DNA of 64,000 nucleotides from Segniliparus sp051660745 (GCF_051660745.1 NZ_JBOFQF010000009.1:1-64000); one strand, 5' to 3'; positions 52,434 through 61,607 are shown, counted from the stretch's first letter. Notes: a model not told the origin generated them from the letters alone. Program-made: numbers and translations.

Positions 52434-52967
52434 CTAGCCGCGTCGGCGGACCTTCACGTGCGGCCGGACGAGGGCGAGCGCGGACTCGGGGAACAGCTCT
52501 CGCGGGGCGATCACCAGGAGCTGCCGGGCCGGGAGGGTATAGAGCACAGTCGCCGTCCCGGCGAAGAAATACTTCAGCTCCCGGTACTCGGTGTACGCCG
52601 ACCCGCGAGGGGAGCGCATGGTGAAGCCGTGTGTGCCGAACTCCGCGCGCAGCGCCGTGCCTGCGGGATACACGGCGTTCAGAGCCCGCTTGCTCCGTCG
52701 GCGGGTCAGCCAGTACCGCCCGCCGAAGGCGAGCGCCGTGAGCAGGGGCAGGCTGATGGCGAGAGTGATCAGGAAGAGGGCGGGGTTCTTCCCCCAATGG
52801 CTGACGGTGAGCGAGTAGTACAGCGAGCCGACGACCACGACGACCCAGAGCATCGGCACTTTCCACGCGCGTTTCGCACGCTCTTTCGCCAGCAGGCCCG
52901 CTGTCTCGTCCGTGCAGGTGAACGACGTGTGGACGAGCGGAACGTCGGCGTCTGCGGGCGTGCTCAT
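52434..52967 (-). CDS. YcxB-like membrane protein, 177 aa
   Basis: A hydrophilic start (T-S-F-T-C-T-D-E-T, beta-like), two membrane helices at about 41-57 and 64-85, a basic loop R-R-R-S-K-R-A, then a C-terminal beta-rich domain with Y-T-E-Y-R-E-L-K-Y-F-F-A and a late P-R-E-L-F-P. This order matches YcxB-type (PH-like) domain proteins, of unknown function. GGGAGGGG lies a few bases before the ATG at 52967. It diverges from gatC with about 90 bp between them. Confidence 0.72.
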   Translation of the reverse strand: MSTPADADVPLVHTSFTCTDETAGLLAKERAKRAWKVPMLWVVVVVGSLYYSLTVSHWGKNPALFLITLAISLPLLTALAFGGRYWLTRRRSKRALNAVYPAGTALRAEFGTHGFTMRSPRGSAYTEYRELKYFFAGTATVLYTLPARQLLVIAPRELFPESALALVRPHVKVRRRG

Positions 52968-53056
52968 CGGCCCCTCCCAATCTTTCCGAGCCCAATCTCG
53001 TCGACGGGGAGTATAGCCCGAGCTCGCGTCCTCCGGTGTGTGGGAGAATGCTCCCC

Positions 53057-53392
53057 ATGACCCAAGCACCGAAGATCACGAGGGAGCAGGTCGTGCACCT
53101 GGCCTCGTTGGCGCGGCTCGAGCTCGGCGAGGACGAGCTCGCCGCGTTCGCAGGCCAGCTCGACGACATCCTCCAGACGGTCAAAGTCGTCGACGAGCTG
53201 GCGGACTCGGCGGAGGCCGAGCAGGTGGGCGAGCACAAGGAATGGCAGGAGCCGTGGCTGTTCGGCGCGGTGAACGTGGTGCGGGCGGACGTGCCGTTGC
53301 CGTCGCTCTCGAGCGAGGACGCGCTCGCCGCGGCCCCGGCCGCCCAGGACGGCAAGTTCGTCGTGCCTCGGATTTTGGGGGAGGAGCTGTGA
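53057..53392 (+). CDS. gatC: Aspartyl/glutamyl-tRNA amidotransferase subunit C
   Basis: 111-residue structural subunit that wraps around GatA and GatB in the complex correcting Glu-tRNA(Gln) or Asp-tRNA(Asn). Typical start: I-T-R-E-Q-V-V-H-L-A-S-L-A-R-L-E-L and end D-G-K-F-V-V-P-R-I-L-G-E. The middle (about 60-80, Q-V-G-E-H-K-E-W-Q-E-P-W-L-F) is unlike the usual P-T-S-H-P-L-x-L segment and is somewhat longer. ATG at 53057 has GGGAG ten bases upstream within a small GGGAG/CTCCC hairpin. The stop overlaps gatA (GTGA). Confidence 0.94.
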   Translation: MTQAPKITREQVVHLASLARLELGEDELAAFAGQLDDILQTVKVVDELADSAEAEQVGEHKEWQEPWLFGAVNVVRADVPLPSLSSEDALAAAPAAQDGKFVVPRILGEEL

Positions 53393-54891
53393 GCGCGACG
53401 GAGATCACGACCAGCACGGCGGCCGGGCTCGCCGAGCTGATCCACGCGAAAGAGCTGTCCTCGGCCGAGGTGGTGCAGGCGCACCTCGACCGGATCGGCG
53501 CGGTGGACGAGCGGCTGCACGCGTTCCTGCACGTCGCAGGGGAGGAGGCGCTGGCAGCGGCCCGCGCGGTGGACGAGTCCCTCGCCAGGGGCGAGGCGCC
53601 CGCGTCCCCGCTCGCCGGGGTGCCGGTCGCGCTCAAGGACATCTTCACCACGAAGGACATGCCGACCACGGCTGGCTCGAAGATCCTCGAAGGCTGGCGC
53701 TCGCCGTACGACGCGACGGTGACCGCGCGGCTCCGCGCGGCGGGCCTGCCCATCCTCGGCAAGACGAACACCGACGAGTTCGCGATGGGCTCCTCCACGG
53801 AGAACTCCGCCTACGGTCCGTCCCGCAACCCGTGGGACCTCGCCCGCACCCCCGGCGGCTCCGGCGGGGGGAACTCCGCCGCGCTCGCCGCGTTCGAGGC
53901 CCCGCTCGCGGTCGGCACCGACACCGGCGGCTCGATCCGCCAGCCCGCCGCGCTCACCGGCACCGTCGGGGTGAAGCCGACCTACGGCACCGTCTCCCGC
54001 TACGGCATGATCGCCTGCGCGTCCTCGCTCGACCAGGGCGGCCCCGGCGCGCGGACCGTGCTGGACGCGGCCCTGTTGCACGAGGTCATCGCGGGCCACG
54101 ACCCGAGGGACGGGACCTCCACCAAGCGGACCGTCGCGTCGGTGGTCGAGGCCGCGAAGGCAGGGGCCGCGGGGGACCTCAAGGGCCTGAAGGTCGGCAT
54201 CGTCAAGGAGCTCCACGGCGAGGGCTACCAGCCGGGCGCCTACGCGGCGTTCGAGGCGGCGGTGAAGCAGATCCAGGCGCTCGGAGCCGAGGCCGTGGAG
54301 GTGTCCTGTCCGCACTTCCCGTTCGCGATGCCCGCCTACTACTTGATCCTCCCCTCGGAGGTCTCCTCGAACCTCGCCCGGCTCGACGGGATCCGCTACG
54401 GCGCGCGGGTCGGCGACGACGGGCGGGCCGATGTGGCCTCGGTGATGACCGCGAGCCGCTCCTCGGGCTTCGGGCCCGAGGTCAAACGCCGGATCATCGT
54501 CGGAACCTACGCGCTCTCCGCCGGGTACTACGACGCGTTCTACGGCCAGGCGCAGAAGGTCCGGGCATTGGTCGCCCGCGACTTCGAGCGGGCGTACGAG
54601 CAGGTCGACGTGATCCTCGCGCCGACGACGCCGACCACGGCGTTCCCGCTCGGGGAGCGGGTGGACGACCCGGTGGCGATGTACCGGTTCGACCTGTGCA
54701 CCATCCCGACGAACCTCGCCGGGCACCCCGGCATGTCCGTCCCGGCAGGATTCTCCGCCGACGACGGCCTGCCGGTCGGCCTGCAGATCCTCGCCCCGGC
54801 GCTCGCGGACGACCGGCTCTACCGGGTCGGCGCCGCGTACGAGGCCGCGCGCGGCGTGCTGGCGGGCCCGCCAGCTGTGGGCGGCGTCTAG
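53389..54891 (+). CDS. gatA: Aspartyl/glutamyl-tRNA amidotransferase subunit A
   Basis: 500-residue amidase-signature enzyme that frees ammonia from glutamine for GatB. The Ser-cisSer-Lys triad is visible: lysine in V-A-L-K-D-I-F (near 83), serine in P-G-G-S-G-G-G-N-S and nucleophile serine in T-D-T-G-G-S-I-R-Q-P-A. G-G-G-N-S carries an asparagine not usual at that place. Full length for the family. GTG start overlaps gatC. gatB is 5 kb away rather than adjacent, with five genes between. Confidence 0.96.
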   Translation: MSATEITTSTAAGLAELIHAKELSSAEVVQAHLDRIGAVDERLHAFLHVAGEEALAAARAVDESLARGEAPASPLAGVPVALKDIFTTKDMPTTAGSKILEGWRSPYDATVTARLRAAGLPILGKTNTDEFAMGSSTENSAYGPSRNPWDLARTPGGSGGGNSAALAAFEAPLAVGTDTGGSIRQPAALTGTVGVKPTYGTVSRYGMIACASSLDQGGPGARTVLDAALLHEVIAGHDPRDGTSTKRTVASVVEAAKAGAAGDLKGLKVGIVKELHGEGYQPGAYAAFEAAVKQIQALGAEAVEVSCPHFPFAMPAYYLILPSEVSSNLARLDGIRYGARVGDDGRADVASVMTASRSSGFGPEVKRRIIVGTYALSAGYYDAFYGQAQKVRALVARDFERAYEQVDVILAPTTPTTAFPLGERVDDPVAMYRFDLCTIPTNLAGHPGMSVPAGFSADDGLPVGLQILAPALADDRLYRVGAAYEAARGVLAGPPAVGGV

Positions 54892-54944
54892 TCCGGCCTG
54901 TCCGCAAAACGAGGCCGGCCGAGTTGTCCAGATGGTCAACGCGG

Positions 54945-54950
54945 TAGATT
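54945..54950 (+). promoter_or_regulatory. -10 element TAGATT, leaderless start of F420 oxidoreductase gene
   Basis: TAGATT lies six bases before the ATG at 54957 with no ribosome site between them, consistent with a leaderless message separate from gatCA. Confidence 0.5.
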
Positions 54951-54956
54951 GGCCGC

Positions 54957-55994
54957 ATGCGCATTGGGACGATGGTGAACTACGCAGGCGGCTTCATCGA
55001 GGTGGCGGAAGAAGTCATCGAGCTTGAGAAGGTCGGCCTCGACGTGGCGTTCGTCGCCGAGGCGTACTCCTACGACGCGGCCAGCCAGTTGGGGTACTTG
55101 GCCGCCAAGACCTCCACGGTCAAGCTCGCGTCGGGAGTCTTCCAGCTCTACACCCGGACCCCGACCCTGCTCGCCATGACTGCGGCGGGCCTGGACTACG
55201 TGTCGGGCGGCCGCTTCATCCTCGGGATCGGAGCCTCCGGGCCGCAGGTCATCGAGGGCTTCCACGGCGTGAAATACGACTCGCCGCTCGGCCGCACCCG
55301 CGAGACCGTCGAGATCTGCCGGAAGGTGTGGAAGCGGGAGCGCCTGGAGTACCAGGGCAAGCACTTCACCATCCCGCTGCCCCCGGAGCAGGGCACTGGC
55401 CTCGGCAAGGTGCTCAAGCTCATCAACCACCCCGTCCGCGACCGGATTCCTGTGGTGATCGCCGCGCTCGGCTCGAAGAACGTCGAGCTGACCGCCGAGA
55501 TCGCCGAGGGGTGGCAGCCCATCTTCTTCCTGCCCGAGAAGGCGGGCGAGGTGTGGGGTCCCGCGATCGCTGCTGGCAAGGCCAAGCGCGCCCCGGAGCT
55601 CGGCGAGCTGGACGTGTACGCGGCCCCGGCGTTGGCGATCGGCGAGGACGTCGACCACCTGCTCGCGTTCGTCAAGCCCCAGTTGGCGCTGTACATCGGC
55701 GGCATGGGCGCGAAGGGGAAGAACTTCTACCACAACCTGGCCACCACGTACGGCTACGGCAAGGAAGCCGACCTCGTCCAAGACCTGTACCTTGCGGGGA
55801 AGAAGGCCGAGGCGGTCGAGGCTGTTCCCGACGAGCTCGTGCGGAGCATCTCGTTGATCGGGCCAAAGAGCTTCGTCGCCGAGCGCGTCGCGGCGTTCAA
55901 GGAGGCCGGGGCCACCGTGCTCAACGTGACGGCGTTCGCCGAGGACACGGCTGGGCGGATCAAGCAGATCGAGGCGCTGAAAGAGCTCCTCTGA
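54957..55994 (+). CDS. LLM-class F420-dependent oxidoreductase
   Basis: 345-residue luciferase-like TIM barrel. Features: A-E-A-Y-S-Y-D-A (36-43), L-A-S-G-V-F-Q-L-Y-T-R-T-P (about 57-69), G-R-F-I-L-G-I-G-A-S-G-P-Q-V (about 85-98) and the late A-F-K-E-A-G-A-T. The G-I-G-A-S-G-P-Q-V-x-E motif is that of mycobacterial F420-dependent members such as Rv3520c. They use reduced F420 as hydride donor; the substrate is unknown. The gene lies between gatA and pfkA and probably has its own promoter. Confidence 0.9.
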   Translation: MRIGTMVNYAGGFIEVAEEVIELEKVGLDVAFVAEAYSYDAASQLGYLAAKTSTVKLASGVFQLYTRTPTLLAMTAAGLDYVSGGRFILGIGASGPQVIEGFHGVKYDSPLGRTRETVEICRKVWKRERLEYQGKHFTIPLPPEQGTGLGKVLKLINHPVRDRIPVVIAALGSKNVELTAEIAEGWQPIFFLPEKAGEVWGPAIAAGKAKRAPELGELDVYAAPALAIGEDVDHLLAFVKPQLALYIGGMGAKGKNFYHNLATTYGYGKEADLVQDLYLAGKKAEAVEAVPDELVRSISLIGPKSFVAERVAAFKEAGATVLNVTAFAEDTAGRIKQIEALKELL

Positions 55995-56015
55995 GCCTCC
56001 GCGAGAGTCCCCGGC

Positions 56016-56462
56016 TTAGAGGGTCTCGCCGCTTTCGACCAGCGCTTTCAGCGAGGTCATCGCGTCGATGGTCTGACCGGGCAGCTGGCGCTTGACCATC
56101 GGCGTGACGAGCTTGCCGAACCCCTTGGTCTCGATCGTGACGGTGTGGGTCAGCGAGGCGCGGTCCTCGGCCGAGGGCGCCGCGACGAAGTCCACGGTCA
56201 CGTCCATCATCTTGTCCGTGTAGGACATCGTCAGCTGCCGCCCGGGGACCAGCGCGACGATCGAGCCCTCCATGACGCCTGCGCGCCCGCCGTCCTTGTA
56301 GTGGTAGCGCAGCCGCGTGCCGACCGCGTTCGGGCCTTGGTCGAGTTTGTCGATCTGGGTGCACCGCTTGAGCCACAGCGGCGTCTTCGCCATGTCGTCG
56401 AGCACCGCGAAAACACGCTCGGCAGGGGCGTGGACCTCAAGGGTGTGGCTGTAGCTGGGCAC
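56016..56462 (-). CDS. SRPBCC/polyketide-cyclase-like protein
   Basis: 148 residues with the START/SRPBCC pattern: beta strand Y-S-H-T-L-E-V, helix A-P-A-E-R-V-F-A-V-L-D-D, strands G-T-R-L-R-Y-H-Y and Q-L-T-M-S-Y-T, and a long C-terminal helix V-T-P-M-V-K-R-Q-L. The fold binds a lipid or aromatic ligand in a deep cavity; ligand unknown. The GTG at 56462 is chosen because GAGGAG lies seven bases upstream; the ATG at 56489 has none. It is convergent with the F420 oxidoreductase gene. Confidence 0.82.
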   Translation of the reverse strand: MPSYSHTLEVHAPAERVFAVLDDMAKTPLWLKRCTQIDKLDQGPNAVGTRLRYHYKDGGRAGVMEGSIVALVPGRQLTMSYTDKMMDVTVDFVAAPSAEDRASLTHTVTIETKGFGKLVTPMVKRQLPGQTIDAMTSLKALVESGETL

Positions 56463-56616
56463 GGGAAGTCTCCTCAAAAGAGCGGTCAAGCATCACGATC
56501 ATGGTGATCTTAACCCGGAGCGGAGATCGGGGCGAGCCGTGCCGAGAGCTGCTTGCCCGGCGGCGGGGGTCGGACGAAGGTAGCCTGGGCGGTGTCGATC
56601 GCGGAAGGAGCTTTGA

Positions 56617-57651
56617 GTGAAACGGATCGGAGTGCTCACCGGCGGCGGTGACTGCCCTGGCCTGAACGCGGTGATCCGCGCCGTGGTGCGGACCTCGGTC
56701 GGGCGCTACCGCAGCACGGTTCTCGGCTTCCAAGACGGATGGCGGGGCCTTTTGGAGGACCGCCGGGTGAAACTCGACGACCTCGACAAGATCGACCGGA
56801 TCTTGACGCGCGGCGGCACGATCCTCGGCACCGCCAGGGTGAACCCGGACAAGCTGCGCGCCGGCCTGGACCGGATCAAGCAGACCCTGGACGACAACGG
56901 CATCGACGTGCTCATCCCCATCGGCGGGGAGGGGACGCTCACCGCCGCGAGCTGGCTGGCGGACTCCGGAGTCCCCGTGGTCGGCGTGCCGAAGACCATC
57001 GACAACGACATCGACTGCACGGATGTCACGTTCGGCTTCGACACCGCGCTGGCCATCGCGACAGACGCGATCGACCGGCTGCACACCACCGCCGAGTCCC
57101 ATCAGCGGGTGATGCTCGTGGAGGTCATGGGCCGCCACGCCGGGTGGATCGCGCTGCACGCCGGGCTCGCCTCGGGCGCGCATCTCACGCTCATCCCCGA
57201 AGTGCCGTTCGACGTGGACGAAGTCTGCACGATGGTCAAGAAGCGCTTCCAGCGCGGCGACTCGCACTTCATCGTGGTGGTGGCCGAAGGAGCCTCCCCC
57301 GACCCGCAGTCGATGACCCTGGCGGAGGGCGGGATCGACGAGTTCGGCCACAAGATCTTCACCGGAGTCTCCCGGCAGCTCGGCGCGGAGATCGAGCGGC
57401 GGATCGGCAAAGAAGTGCGAGTCACGGTGCTCGGGCATATCCAGCGCGGCGGAACGCCCACGCCGTACGACCGGGTGCTCGCCACCCGGTTCGGCCTGCA
57501 CGCCGCCGAGGCCGCGCACAACGGCGGCGAGGGGAACATGGTGGCCCTGCACGGCACGAAGATCGACCTCGTGCCGTTGTCCGAGGCGACCCGTCAGCTC
57601 AAGCGCGTGCCGGTCGACCGGTACGAGGAGGCGAAGGCCTTCTTCGGCTGA
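56617..57651 (+). CDS. pfkA: 6-phosphofructokinase
   Basis: 344 residues. Phosphate-donor loop G-G-G-D-C-P-G (8-14), the G-G-E-G-T motif (about 107-111), catalytic P-K-T-I-D-N-D-I (about 126-133) and M-G-R-H-A-G-W. In the group A scheme the residue after Glu/Asp in G-G-E-G is glycine, which indicates ATP rather than pyrophosphate as donor, while the lysine in P-K-T-I-D is the actinobacterial form. It phosphorylates fructose 6-phosphate in glycolysis. GTG at 56617 has GGAAGGAG six bases upstream. In M. tuberculosis it lies between gatA and gatB, as here. Confidence 0.95.
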   Translation: MKRIGVLTGGGDCPGLNAVIRAVVRTSVGRYRSTVLGFQDGWRGLLEDRRVKLDDLDKIDRILTRGGTILGTARVNPDKLRAGLDRIKQTLDDNGIDVLIPIGGEGTLTAASWLADSGVPVVGVPKTIDNDIDCTDVTFGFDTALAIATDAIDRLHTTAESHQRVMLVEVMGRHAGWIALHAGLASGAHLTLIPEVPFDVDEVCTMVKKRFQRGDSHFIVVVAEGASPDPQSMTLAEGGIDEFGHKIFTGVSRQLGAEIERRIGKEVRVTVLGHIQRGGTPTPYDRVLATRFGLHAAEAAHNGGEGNMVALHGTKIDLVPLSEATRQLKRVPVDRYEEAKAFFG

Positions 57652-57659
57652 GGACGGCT

Positions 57660-58466
57660 TCAACTGCTGCCGAGCGGGTCCCGCTGACGCGCGGCGGCTG
57701 CGCCCTCTCGCTCGATGAACGAGGTCAGCTCGCCGATCGCGGTCATGAGCGGGGCGGGGAAGACCACCGTGGTGTTCTTGTCCACCCCGAGCTCGATCAA
57801 GGTCTGCAAATTCCGCAGCTGGAGGGCGATGGGGTGGGCCATCATGGTGTCGGAGGCCTGCCCGAGCGCGGTGGCCGCGAGCGCCTCGCCCTCGGCGGCG
57901 ATGATCTTGGCGCGTTTCTCGCGCTCTGCCTCGGCCTGGCGGGCCATGGCCCGCTGCATGCTGTCGGGCAGTTGGATGTCTTTGAGCTCGACCACGGCGA
58001 CCTCGACGCCCCACTCCAATGTCGTCGTGTCGAGGATCTCGCGGATGTTCGCGTTGATGATGTCGGTTTCGGCGAGGATTTCGTCGAGGACGTGCTGGCC
58101 GACGACTTTGCGCAGGGTGGTCTGGGCGATCTGGTTGATCGCGGCGGCCACGTTCTCGATGGCGACGACCGATTTCACCGCGTCGATGATCCGGAAGTAG
58201 GCGACTGCGGAGATGTCGACGCTCACGTTGTCGCGGGTGATGATGCCCTGGGACTGGATGGGCATGGTGACGATCCGCAGCGACACTTTGTGGAGCCGGT
58301 CGACGACGGGGACGATCAGGTTCAGCCCGGGGTCGCGGACGCCGACGACCCTGCCGAGCCGGAAGAGCACGCCCCGCTCGTACTGGGTGACCACTTTGAC
58401 GGCGAGCATCAGCGCGATGACCCCGAAGAAGACGAGCATTGTGGCGGTGAGGACGAGCGCGTGCAT
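57660..58466 (-). CDS. Slipin/stomatin-like SPFH protein
   Basis: 268 residues. One N-terminal membrane hairpin (about 6-24), then the SPFH domain: Q-Y-E-R-G-V-L-F-R-L-G-R (about 29-40), P-G-L-N-L-I-V-P-V-V-D, W-G-V-E-V-A-V-V-E-L-K-D-I-Q-L-P and the helical Q-A-E-A-E-R-E-K-R-A-K-I-I-A-A-E-G-E. It probably forms membrane microdomain scaffolds. No partner NfeD-type gene is next to it. The ATG at 58466 has AAGGAG a few bases before it; the frame to 58502 is rejected. It is convergent with pfkA, 8 bp apart. Confidence 0.92.
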   Translation of the reverse strand: MHALVLTATMLVFFGVIALMLAVKVVTQYERGVLFRLGRVVGVRDPGLNLIVPVVDRLHKVSLRIVTMPIQSQGIITRDNVSVDISAVAYFRIIDAVKSVVAIENVAAAINQIAQTTLRKVVGQHVLDEILAETDIINANIREILDTTTLEWGVEVAVVELKDIQLPDSMQRAMARQAEAEREKRAKIIAAEGEALAATALGQASDTMMAHPIALQLRNLQTLIELGVDKNTTVVFPAPLMTAIGELTSFIEREGAAAARQRDPLGSS

Positions 58467-58604
58467 GAGGACTCCTTGCGCCGACCGAAAACGATCACAC
58501 ACCCGTCAGAGACGAGGCGCTCGCGCGCGGCGCCGCTGGCTGATTCCACTGTACATTTTTTCGGGCCGCCGGGTTCGGCGCGGAAGCCGGGCCGAGCGGC
58601 CGCG

Positions 58605-59951
58605 TCAGCCCAGCCAGTCGAGGACGGCGGCGGCGGTCCAGGACTGCTGCATGCTGCCGAGCGCCTCGCCCGTGTGCGGCTCGTAGTACTCGGCGAACTT
58701 GCCGTCCGCGACCAGGCGCAGCGCCTCGTCTTTGAGCTGCGCGGCGCGCTCGGGCCAGCCCCTGCGCGCGAAGGCGAACGAGAAGATCCAGGTGATGACC
58801 GGCCACACGGGGCCGCGCCAGTACTCCTTCGGGCGGAAGTCCTTCGAGACCGGAGAGGTGGACGGCGGCAGGGCGTAGAGCAGGTCCGGGTGCCCGCACC
58901 AGCGCGATCCTTCGAAAAGTCGCGCGAGGGCCAGCTCTTGCGGACGGTCGAGGCCGCCGCAGATGAGCGGGGCGAAGACAGCCAGGGTGTCCGTGACGAT
59001 CCGTTTCCCGGTCTTGAGGTCGAAGTCGCACGCGGCTCCCGAGCGGTGGTGCGCCGTGGAGGCGACGCCCGCGCGAAACCGCTCGGCCCAGGAACGCAGC
59101 TCCCGTACGTCCGCATGGGGTTTCGCGTAGTCCTCGCCGATATAGGCCAGCATGTCGCACGCCATGGCGAACAAGGCCGAGAAGAAGACGTCCTGCACCT
59201 GGAAGTCCATGACGGACGGCAGTTTGGCGTCGTCGTAGCCGACAGACTTCATCTGCTCCACCAGCCACAGGTACCGGTCGTACTCAGCATTGCTGGGGCG
59301 TTGGCTGGGATCGCCGACGACCGAGATGTCCTCCCGCACGTACCCCGGCATCTGCCCCGGCACGACGTTCGCGTACGCCCCGTCCCACCGGGGCGAGTTG
59401 TCCATCCCCGACTCCCAGCCGTGGTAGAGCGTGATGAGCCCGTGCTCGCCCTGGTCCCTCGCAGTGGCGAGCCACCGGTGCCAGCGCATGAGGTCCGGCC
59501 AGCGGCGGTCGAGGAATTCCTCGGCGACGGTCCGCACGGTCTTGCCCCGGTGGCGGGAGTGGTCCAGGACGCGCTGCACCGCGATGGCGTGCACCGGCGG
59601 CTGGGTGATCCCCGAGGTCTCCGGCTTCTTCGGGGCCGCCTGCGCGAGCCTCGCAGTCTCCCAGCGCTCCGGTCCGGGGAAATAGCCGGTGGCCCCCGGC
59701 GCGAAGACGATATGCGGGATCATCCCGGTCGACCATTGCGCGGAGAGGAGCGTGTCCAGCTCGCGCACGGCGCGCTCGACGCTGAGCGAGGCGAGGCCTG
59801 CGGCGACGATCGCGGCGTCCCAGCTCCACATGTGCGGGTAGAGCTTCGGCGCCGCCGTGGTCATGGCGCCGAGGTCGTTTCCCTTGAGGAGGTACGCCGC
59901 CCTCGCGGCGAGCTGCGTTCGGGAGAAAGGACGGCGGATCATCCGAACCAT
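58605..59951 (-). CDS. Glucosylglycerate hydrolase-like glycosidase (GH63)
   Basis: 448 residues, an (alpha/alpha)6 barrel enzyme matching the mycobacterial glucosylglycerate hydrolase described from Mycobacterium hassiacum in length and pattern. Features are P-K-L-Y-P-H-M-W-S-W-D (36-46), G-W-E-S-G-M-D184-N-S-P-R-W-D (catalytic aspartate), W-R-G-P-V-W-P and a late E-Y-Y-E-P-H-T-G-E (421-429) with the second acid. It would release glucose from glucosylglycerate stored under nitrogen limitation; mannosylglycerate is an alternative substrate. ATG at 59951; a second ATG at 59942 is possible. Divergent from gatB. Confidence 0.85.
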   Translation of the reverse strand: MVRMIRRPFSRTQLAARAAYLLKGNDLGAMTTAAPKLYPHMWSWDAAIVAAGLASLSVERAVRELDTLLSAQWSTGMIPHIVFAPGATGYFPGPERWETARLAQAAPKKPETSGITQPPVHAIAVQRVLDHSRHRGKTVRTVAEEFLDRRWPDLMRWHRWLATARDQGEHGLITLYHGWESGMDNSPRWDGAYANVVPGQMPGYVREDISVVGDPSQRPSNAEYDRYLWLVEQMKSVGYDDAKLPSVMDFQVQDVFFSALFAMACDMLAYIGEDYAKPHADVRELRSWAERFRAGVASTAHHRSGAACDFDLKTGKRIVTDTLAVFAPLICGGLDRPQELALARLFEGSRWCGHPDLLYALPPSTSPVSKDFRPKEYWRGPVWPVITWIFSFAFARRGWPERAAQLKDEALRLVADGKFAEYYEPHTGEALGSMQQSWTAAAVLDWLG

Positions 59952-59991
59952 TCTGCGGGAAATCCGCGCGTTCGGCAGGATTTGGGGACGT

Positions 59992-59997
59992 TAGACT
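59992..59997 (+). promoter_or_regulatory. -10 element TAGACT, leaderless start of gatB
   Basis: TAGACT ends six bases before the ATG at 60004, again with no ribosome site between. Confidence 0.5.
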
Positions 59998-60003
59998 GTC
60001 CCG

Positions 60004-61512
60004 ATGACTGTTGCTGCCGCTGATTTGCTGGACTACGACGAGGTCCTGGAGCGTTTCGACCCGGTTCTGGGCCTGGAGGTCCACGTCGAGCTCAACACCG
60101 CCACGAAGATGTTCTGCGGCTGCCGCGTGGTGTTCGGGGCGCCGCCGAACACGCAGGTGTGCCCGACCTGCCTGGGGCTGCCGGGCGCGCTGCCGTCGCT
60201 CAACGAGAAGGCCCTCGAATCCGCCGTGCGGATCGGGCTGTCCCTCGGCTGCTCGATCCGGCCATGGGGCCGTTTCGCCCGGAAGAACTACTTCTACCCG
60301 GACATGCCGAAGAACTACCAGATCTCGCAGTACGACGAGCCGATCGCGGAGAACGGCGAGCTCGCGGTGACGCTTGAGGACGGGACGGTGTTCGTCGTCG
60401 GGATCGAGCGGGCGCATATGGAGGAGGACACCGGCAAGCTCACCCACATCGGCAGCGCGGACGGCCGGATCGGCGGAGCCGACCAGTCGCTCGTGGACTT
60501 CAACCGGGCGGGCACGCCGCTCATCGAGATCGTCACCAAGCCCATCGTCGGGACCGGCGAGCGCGCCCCGGAGATCGCCCGCGCGTACGTCACGGCGCTG
60601 CGCGACCTGCTCGGCGCGCTCGGAGTCTCCGACGTGCGGATGGAACAGGGGTCGCTGCGCTGCGACGCGAACGTCTCGCTCATGCCCAAAGGCGCGGAGG
60701 TGTTCGGGACGCGGACCGAGACGAAGAACGTGAACTCGCTGCGCAGCGTGGAGACCGCTGTGCGCCACGAGATGCGCAGGCAGGCGGCGGTGCTCGTCCG
60801 TGGCGGGGAGATCCTGCAGGAGACCAGGCACTACCAGGACGACGGCACGACCAAATCGGGGCGCATCAAGGAGACCGCCGCCGACTACCGCTACTTCCCG
60901 GAGCCCGACCTCGTGCCGGTGGCCCCGGACGCGGCCTGGGTGGAGAGCCTGAAGGCGACGCTGCCCGAGCCGCCCGCGAAGCGCCGGGCGCGGCTGCAGG
61001 CGGAATGGGGCTTCACCGACGAGGTGATGCGCGACGTCGTGAACGCGGGCGCCGTCGAGCTGCTCATCCAGACCGTCGAGGCGGGCGCGGGGGCCGACGC
61101 GGCGCGCGGCGTGTGGCTCTCCCAGCTATCCAGGGTCGCGAACGAGCGGGGCGTCGCGCTCGCCGAGCTGCCGATCGCCCCGGTCCAGGTGGCGAAGACG
61201 CTGGCATTGGTCGCGTCGGGGGAGCTGACCAGCAAGATGGCCTCGCAAGTGGTCGACGGCGTGCTCGCGGGCGAGGGGGAGCCCGAGGAGGTCGTCGCGA
61301 AGCGGGGCTTGAAGGTCGTGCGGGACGACGGCGCGCTCCAGGCCGCCGTCGATGCGGTGCTCGCGCAGTTCCCCGCCGAGGCGGAGGCGATCCGCGAGGG
61401 CAGGCAGCAGGCCATCGGCCCGGTCATGGGCGCGGTGATGAAGGCGATGAAGGGCCAGGCGGACGGCAAGACGGTGCGGGAGCTCATCATCAAGACCTGC
61501 GGGGCCCTCTAG
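60004..61512 (+). CDS. gatB: Aspartyl/glutamyl-tRNA amidotransferase subunit B
   Basis: 502-residue kinase/tRNA-binding subunit. Seen: G-L-E-V-H-V-E-L (23-30), the zinc cysteines in F-C-G-C-R and V-C-P-T-C-L-G (zinc knuckle about 37-57), Y-P-D-M-P-K-N-Y-Q-I-S-Q-Y-D, V-D-F-N-R-A-G-T-P-L-I-E-I-V and the C-terminal YqeY-like tail domain (about 355-502). It activates the Glu or Asp on mischarged tRNA and receives ammonia from GatA. Length is normal. It has its own promoter and is separated from gatCA by five genes. Confidence 0.96.
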   Translation: MTVAAADLLDYDEVLERFDPVLGLEVHVELNTATKMFCGCRVVFGAPPNTQVCPTCLGLPGALPSLNEKALESAVRIGLSLGCSIRPWGRFARKNYFYPDMPKNYQISQYDEPIAENGELAVTLEDGTVFVVGIERAHMEEDTGKLTHIGSADGRIGGADQSLVDFNRAGTPLIEIVTKPIVGTGERAPEIARAYVTALRDLLGALGVSDVRMEQGSLRCDANVSLMPKGAEVFGTRTETKNVNSLRSVETAVRHEMRRQAAVLVRGGEILQETRHYQDDGTTKSGRIKETAADYRYFPEPDLVPVAPDAAWVESLKATLPEPPAKRRARLQAEWGFTDEVMRDVVNAGAVELLIQTVEAGAGADAARGVWLSQLSRVANERGVALAELPIAPVQVAKTLALVASGELTSKMASQVVDGVLAGEGEPEEVVAKRGLKVVRDDGALQAAVDAVLAQFPAEAEAIREGRQQAIGPVMGAVMKAMKGQADGKTVRELIIKTCGAL

Positions 61513-61607
61513 GCCATTCCGCGCCCGCCGCCGCCGGCGTTTCGTGTTTCGTATAACATCGATGTCGTTGTTGTAACGCACGACACGATTCCGAAGGGCG
61601 ATGGACT

